NCBI RefSeq assembly: GCF_017315705.1
Contig: NZ_JAFLRF010000001.1
Span: 216,479 to 280,478, forward strand
From: Trinickia mobilis
Lineage (GTDB): Bacteria; Pseudomonadota; Gammaproteobacteria; Burkholderiales; Burkholderiaceae
Direction of reading: 5' to 3'
DNA: 64,000 nt
Shown here: piece by piece, positions 59,985-64,000 of the stretch
Position numbering within the stretch: the stretch's first letter is position 1
Layout: every line of letters starts with the position of its first letter
Notes under the pieces: model-generated
What the model saw: only the letters and a program-made list of their open reading frames with translations
What the model was told of the DNA's origin: nothing
Database searches by the model: none
Translations under genes and position numbers: made by a program

Positions 59985-61007
59985 TTAAGCGGCGGCGACA
60001 TCGAGGTCGGCCAGGTTGAAAAAGCGTTGCGCGTTGCCGCTCATCAATTGTCGCTTGGCGAGCGCGTCGAGCCCCGCGTGCGCTTCGATCAATTTGCCGA
60101 CTTGTTGCTCGCCGAGCGGGTACGGGTAGTCGGAACCGAGCATCACGCGCTCCGGACCCATCACGTCGACCAGCAATTGCAGCGCGCTTTCGTCGAATAC
60201 CGCGCTGTCGACCGAAAAGCGGTCCACATACGAAGACGGCAGCCGCGGACAATTCTCGCGCACGATATCCCGCTCGCGCCACGCGTTGTCCACGCGACCG
60301 AGCAAAAACGCGAAACTGCCGCCGCCGTGCGCGAAGCAGAGCTTGAGCGTCTTCGGAATGCGCTCGAATGCGCCGGACAGAATCAGCGAAAGCATGCTGA
60401 GCTGCGTTTCGGCGGGCATCGCGACGAGCCACGGCAGCATCCACTTCTTCATTCTGCCGTCGGTCATCATGTCCCACGGATGCACGAGCACCGGTATGCC
60501 TTCGAGAGCGCAATGCGTGAGGAACCGGATCAAGCCCTCGTCGTCCAGGTCCTTGGCTCCGACGTGATTGCCGATCTGCACACCGTGGTGACCGGCGGCG
60601 AAAGCACGCGACGCTTCCGCGCAAGCGAGTTCGATGTCCTGCAGCGGCACTTGCGCGAGCACGTTGAGCCGATTGGGCGCGACCGCGCACATCTCCAGTG
60701 CGCGATCGTTCATTCGTTGCGCCCATTCGAGCGTCTTCTTGGCCGGGTAGCGATAGCCGAACATGACGGGCGTCGCGCACATCAGTTGAATGTCGATGCC
60801 GAGGCGGTCCATGTCTTCCACGCGGCGCCGCGCGTCCCATAGCGGCCGCGTCACCGGCCGGAATTCCCGGCTGCCGGTCATGATCATCGCGCTCTCGCCG
60901 CCGGCGGCGGGCGCGAGCCACGGGGCGTGCTCGGGATCCAGGCTCGCGGCCTCCTCCCGCGTAATCGACGGGAAAAAGTGCGAGTGGATATCGATTCGTC
61001 GTGTCAT
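59985..61007 (-). CDS. nbaD: 2-amino-3-carboxymuconate-6-semialdehyde decarboxylase
   Basis: The protein is 340 residues from ATG 61007 ([20 protein letters not shown]). Amidohydrolase-type Zn ligands are DIHSHFFP (HxH), [19 protein letters not shown] and the terminal [10 protein letters not shown] (Asp). [20 protein letters not shown] and [14 protein letters not shown]-type segments are those of ACMSD. It decarboxylates the ring-cleavage product of 3-hydroxyanthranilate. It lies between the 4-oxalocrotonate decarboxylase gene (34-base gap) and the DUF4863 gene in a single lower-strand operon. Confidence 0.88.
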   Translation of the reverse strand: MTRRIDIHSHFFPSITREEAASLDPEHAPWLAPAAGGESAMIMTGSREFRPVTRPLWDARRRVEDMDRLGIDIQLMCATPVMFGYRYPAKKTLEWAQRMNDRALEMCAVAPNRLNVLAQVPLQDIELACAEASRAFAAGHHGVQIGNHVGAKDLDDEGLIRFLTHCALEGIPVLVHPWDMMTDGRMKKWMLPWLVAMPAETQLSMLSLILSGAFERIPKTLKLCFAHGGGSFAFLLGRVDNAWRERDIVRENCPRLPSSYVDRFSVDSAVFDESALQLLVDVMGPERVMLGSDYPYPLGEQQVGKLIEAHAGLDALAKRQLMSGNAQRFFNLADLDVAAA

Positions 61008-61041
61008 ACGATCAACCTTCGAGATTGCGGGCGATACGAGT

Positions 61042-61812
61042 TCACGCGCCCGAACTCGTGGTGAATTCCGCCTGGCCGATGCCGGACACCACGCACTGCA
61101 CGTGCAGGCCCGGTGTGAGCGCTTGGGCCGCGGTCGCCGCCCCAGCCATGATGAGCGAGCCGGCGGGAAGCGGCGTCTCAGCCTCGGCGACCAGATGCGA
61201 CGCTTGCACGACGGAGCGCAACGGATGGCCAAGAATCGCAGCGGTCGAGCCGGTCTGCACGTCGCGCCCGTTAAAGCGCATCAGCACGCCCGCGTTGCGC
61301 AGCACGTCGAAGCGCCGCGACCACGCGCCGATCACGAGGCCCGCCGACGAGCAATTGTCGGCGACGACATCCTCGAGCGTGAAGCGAAACGCGCGATAAC
61401 GCGAATCGATGATCTCCATCGCCGGCGCAACGGCCTCGATGTACGCGTGCGCTTCGAGCGCGGTCAAAGGCCGGTCGATATCGCGGCGCGTCACGAAGCA
61501 AACCTCCGGTTCAACGCGAGGATGAATGAAGCGCGATAGATCCACGCTTGCGCCTTCGGCTTCGAGCATCGCGTCGGTCAGCCAGCCCCAGATCAGGCTG
61601 TCCACACCCATCTGGATCATCTTGGCGCGGCTCGTGAAGCCGAGCTTGATGCCGACCGTGCGCTCCCCGCGTTGCGTGCGGCGCTTGATCGAAGCGCGCT
61701 GAATCTCGTATGCCTGCCCAAGCGAAAACGATTCGCCTGCGCTCAATTGCTCGATCGCTTCGACATGGCGTGCGGCGTCGTCGACACGCGCGGCTGCTGT
61801 AGCAACGTTCAT
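61042..61812 (-). CDS. nbaG: 4-oxalocrotonate decarboxylase (FAH-fold)
   Basis: The protein is 256 residues from ATG 61812 ([20 protein letters not shown]), whose ATGA overlaps the aldolase stop. [37 protein letters not shown] (metal Glu pair) and [15 protein letters not shown] fit the 2-keto-pentenoate hydratase/4-oxalocrotonate decarboxylase family. The decarboxylase assignment rests on its length, on [11 protein letters not shown] and on a second family member (hydratase) lying upstream. Converts 2-oxohex-3-enedioate to 2-oxopent-4-enoate with Mg2+. Confidence 0.85.
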   Translation of the reverse strand: MNVATAAARVDDAARHVEAIEQLSAGESFSLGQAYEIQRASIKRRTQRGERTVGIKLGFTSRAKMIQMGVDSLIWGWLTDAMLEAEGASVDLSRFIHPRVEPEVCFVTRRDIDRPLTALEAHAYIEAVAPAMEIIDSRYRAFRFTLEDVVADNCSSAGLVIGAWSRRFDVLRNAGVLMRFNGRDVQTGSTAAILGHPLRSVVQASHLVAEAETPLPAGSLIMAGAATAAQALTPGLHVQCVVSGIGQAEFTTSSGA

Positions 61813-62843
61813 TGCGCGACCTCCGCCGTTTCCTTGCGCTTCATGAGATCGAGCGCGACGTCGACGATCATGTCTTCCTGGCCGCCGACCATGCGCCGGC
61901 TGCCCAGCTCGACCATGATGTCGAACGCCGAGATGCCGTATTTCGCCGCGGCGGCTTCGGTATGCCGCAAGAAGCTCGAATAGATGCCCGCGTAGCCGAG
62001 CGCGAGCGTCTCGCGATCCACGCGCACCGGGCGCTCCTGCAACGGACGCACGATATCGTCGGCTGCGTCGATCAGCTTCTTCACGTCGCAGCCGTGATTG
62101 AGGCCCATGCGGTCCACTGCGGCGATGAAGACTTCGAGCGGCGCGTTGCCGGCGCCCGCGCCCATGCCGGTCAGCGAGGCATCGACGCGCTCGCACCCCG
62201 CTTCGAGCGCGACGATCGAATTGGCGACGCCGAGCGACAAGTTGTGATGCGCGTGAATGCCCGTCTGCGTGGCGGGGTCGAGCCTATCCTTGAACGCGCG
62301 AATCCGTTGCGCGACCTCGCGCATGTTCAACGCGCCGCCCGAATCGACGACATAGACGCACTGCGCGCCGTAGCGCTCCATCAATTTCGCCTGCTTGGCG
62401 AGCGACTCGGGATCGGTGCGATGAGACATCATCAGAAAGCCGACCGTATCCATTCCGAGCGTGCGCGCGTATTCGATGTGCTGCTTCGAAATATCCGCTT
62501 CGGTGCAATGCGTGGCGATGCGTACGACGCGCGCGCCCGCGTCGTACGCGCTGCGCAAGTCGTGCACGGTGCCGATGCCCGGCAACAGCAGCGTCGCCAC
62601 CTTCGCGCGCTTCACGGCGCCGGCCACCGCAGCGATCCATTCGAGGTCGGTGTGCGCACCGAAGCCGTAGTTGAAGCTCGACCCGGCGAGGCCGTCGCCG
62701 TGCGCGACCTCGATGCTGTCGACACCCGCTTCGTCCAGCGCAACCGCGATCGCCACCGCCTGCTCGACCGAATACTGATGACGGATCGCATGCATGCCGT
62801 CGCGCAGCGTGACGTCCGAGACGTAAATCTTTCTGTCGTTCAT
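61809..62843 (-). CDS. mhpE: 4-hydroxy-2-oxovalerate aldolase
   Basis: The protein has 344 residues. [59 protein letters not shown] and [20 protein letters not shown] are the HMGL-like barrel and metal-binding (HxH) signatures of DmpG/MhpE aldolases. The C-terminal communication domain reaches to [15 protein letters not shown]. It splits 4-hydroxy-2-oxovalerate into pyruvate and acetaldehyde and channels the latter to the acetaldehyde dehydrogenase encoded just upstream. Confidence 0.93.
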   Translation of the reverse strand: MNDRKIYVSDVTLRDGMHAIRHQYSVEQAVAIAVALDEAGVDSIEVAHGDGLAGSSFNYGFGAHTDLEWIAAVAGAVKRAKVATLLLPGIGTVHDLRSAYDAGARVVRIATHCTEADISKQHIEYARTLGMDTVGFLMMSHRTDPESLAKQAKLMERYGAQCVYVVDSGGALNMREVAQRIRAFKDRLDPATQTGIHAHHNLSLGVANSIVALEAGCERVDASLTGMGAGAGNAPLEVFIAAVDRMGLNHGCDVKKLIDAADDIVRPLQERPVRVDRETLALGYAGIYSSFLRHTEAAAAKYGISAFDIMVELGSRRMVGGQEDMIVDVALDLMKRKETAEVAQ

Positions 62844-62861
62844 GGTGAAACGTGCCCTCCG

Positions 62862-63803
62862 TCACGCAGCCAGCCGGATGGCGGCCAGTTGATCCGCGGC
62901 ACGCACGGCGGCCGCGGTCATGATGTCGAGATTGCCGGCGTAGGCCGGCAGATAGTGCGCGGCGCCTTCCACTTCGAGAAAGACGCTGACCTTGAGTCCG
63001 TGCTTGGCCGCGCCGCAGTGCTTGGCGAACTGCGCGGGAATCGCCACCCGATCGAACTGCACTGCCTGCTTCAAGCGATAGCCCGGCACATAAGCGTTGA
63101 CGTCGCCGGCCATCGCGTGCACCGACGCTTCGATCGCCTCTCGATCAGCATGCTCGTCCGTGAGGCAATACACGGTATCGCGCATCATCAGCGGCGGTTC
63201 CGCCGGGTTCAGCACGATGATCGCCTTGCCGGCCGTTGCGCCGCCGACGCTTTCGATCGCGCGCGACGTGGTCTCGGTGAACTCGTCGATGTTCGCGCGC
63301 GTTCCCGGTCCCGCCGAGCGGCTCGAGATCGACGCCACGATCTCCGCGTAGTGCACGCTCGCCACGCGCGAGACCGCCTTGACCATCGGAATCGTTGCCT
63401 GTCCGCCGCAGGTCACCATGTTGATATTGGGCGCATCCAAGTGCTGCCCCAGATTGACGGCCGGCACGACGAACGGGCCGATCGCAGCGGGCGTCAGGTC
63501 GATCGCCGTGATGCCGTGCTTGGCGAGCACTTCGGCATGGCGATGATGTGCGCCGGCGGAAGTCGCATCGAATGCAATCTTGATCTCTTTGAATTGCGGC
63601 ATCGCGAGCAAGCCGTCGATACCGTCCGCGGTGACCGCAACGTCCAGGCGCGCGGCACGGGCGAGCCCGTCGGAAGCCGGATCGATACCGGCCATCGCGC
63701 GCATCGTCAGATGTTTCGAATGGCGCATCAACTTGAACATCAAGTCCGTGCCGATGTTTCCCGAACCGATGACCGCGACCGGGACTCGAGCCATATCTTT
63801 CAC
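62862..63803 (-). CDS. mhpF: Acylating acetaldehyde dehydrogenase
   Basis: The protein has 313 residues with a GTG start at 63803, supported by GGAG 8 bases upstream and by the GTGA overlap with the hydratase stop; the first ATG is at 63794. [20 protein letters not shown] binds NAD, and the catalytic Cys132 is in [18 protein letters not shown]. It converts acetaldehyde to acetyl-CoA in complex with the aldolase (DmpFG-type). Operon position between hydratase and aldolase is the same as in nba and dmp pathways. Confidence 0.93.
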   Translation of the reverse strand: MKDMARVPVAVIGSGNIGTDLMFKLMRHSKHLTMRAMAGIDPASDGLARAARLDVAVTADGIDGLLAMPQFKEIKIAFDATSAGAHHRHAEVLAKHGITAIDLTPAAIGPFVVPAVNLGQHLDAPNINMVTCGGQATIPMVKAVSRVASVHYAEIVASISSRSAGPGTRANIDEFTETTSRAIESVGGATAGKAIIVLNPAEPPLMMRDTVYCLTDEHADREAIEASVHAMAGDVNAYVPGYRLKQAVQFDRVAIPAQFAKHCGAAKHGLKVSVFLEVEGAAHYLPAYAGNLDIMTAAAVRAADQLAAIRLAA

Positions 63804-64000
63804 GATTGAGACTCCGTTTGAGTGGAAAACAGCGCACGCACCGAGCCGAGCCCTTCGATGCCAGCGGTAAAGACGTCGCCCGGCTGAACGGCCGCCATCG
63901 GGCCCAGTGCCCCGGTCAGGACGATGTCGCCGGCACGCAGCGGCGCACCGAGACGCACGAGCGTGTCGGCAAGCCAGATCGCCGCGATCAGCGGATTGCC
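63800..64000 (-). CDS. 2-keto-4-pentenoate hydratase, 5' part outside the window
   Basis: Only the last 66 residues are visible, beginning [20 protein letters not shown] and continuing [20 protein letters not shown] to SQS-stop. [14 protein letters not shown] is the conserved C-terminal segment of MhpD/DmpE-type hydratases. Its TGA overlaps the GTG of the acetaldehyde dehydrogenase gene. In the nba order this would be NbaH. Confidence 0.85.
   Translation of the reverse strand, partial: GNPLIAAIWLADTLVRLGAPLRAGDIVLTGALGPMAAVQPGDVFTAGIEGLGSVRALFSTQTESQS

Overview
The window is a GC-rich chromosomal stretch typical of the Burkholderiaceae (Burkholderia, Paraburkholderia or Caballeronia type). 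This is judged from the codon bias, the H-NS-like protein with a lysine/alanine tail, OmpC-type and DUF3138 porins, NodT-type efflux lipoproteins and many LysR regulators. No rRNA, tRNA or CRISPR array was seen.

Region 1 (1-18.7 kb) is mixed housekeeping and accessory sequence. It holds a secreted beta-propeller protein cut by the left edge, an NnrU-type membrane protein, an M20 dipeptidase, a small superinfection-immunity-like protein, a DUF2158 protein and a MocR regulator. It continues with a phosphoribosyltransferase-HAD fusion, a NERD-helicase, a glutathione transferase, a hybrid histidine kinase, an H-NS-like protein, a response regulator and a TetR/MFS efflux pair. Between 12.5 and 15.4 kb lies a gene graveyard: a glutathione transferase remnant and fragments that fit a dismantled L-rhamnose uptake and oxidation operon (rhaS and permease C-termini, lactonase-type hydrolase, sugar dehydrogenase). 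A small lipoprotein gene sits in its middle.

Region 2 (18.8-38.3 kb) is an amino-acid and polyamine block. RidA and a D-threonine aldolase-type enzyme overlap. Agmatinase, PuuC, PuuR, PuuD, PuuA, a putrescine aminotransferase, PotFGHI, a DUF3138 porin and two PuuB-like oxidases give putrescine import and glutamylated or transaminase catabolism. The aminotransferase is preceded by an 83-bp tandem repeat. Each unit encodes the same 28-residue leader, whose stop overlaps the next start, and each hides the next ribosome binding site in a perfect 10-bp hairpin.

Region 3 (38.3-49.1 kb) has two adjacent LysR genes, a small exported protein, an aromatic-acid type efflux operon (FUSC, DUF1656, HlyD, NodT), a further LysR, a ribbon-helix-helix protein, an IS3 transposase scrap and a porin.

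Region 4 (49.3-57.6 kb) is a phenol-degradation island resembling tcp/had halophenol or nitrophenol clusters. It has an FADH2-dependent monooxygenase, flavin reductase, quinone/nitroreductase, hydroxyquinol 1,2-dioxygenase, an FAD synthetase without a recognisable riboflavin kinase domain, a LysR, an atypical SDR and an NMT1-like protein. The expected maleylacetate reductase survives only as an internally deleted pseudogene. Two partial duplications show rearrangement, and one carries a copy of the putative LysR operator.

Region 5 (57.7-64 kb) has a potassium-channel-like gene divergent from a TetR gene across a perfect palindrome. It is followed by a lower-strand operon of 3-hydroxyanthranilate meta-cleavage (nba type): hydratase (cut by the right edge), acetaldehyde dehydrogenase, hydroxyoxovalerate aldolase, 4-oxalocrotonate decarboxylase, aminocarboxymuconate semialdehyde decarboxylase, and a DUF4863 protein of the hydroxylaminobenzoate lyase/mutase family.
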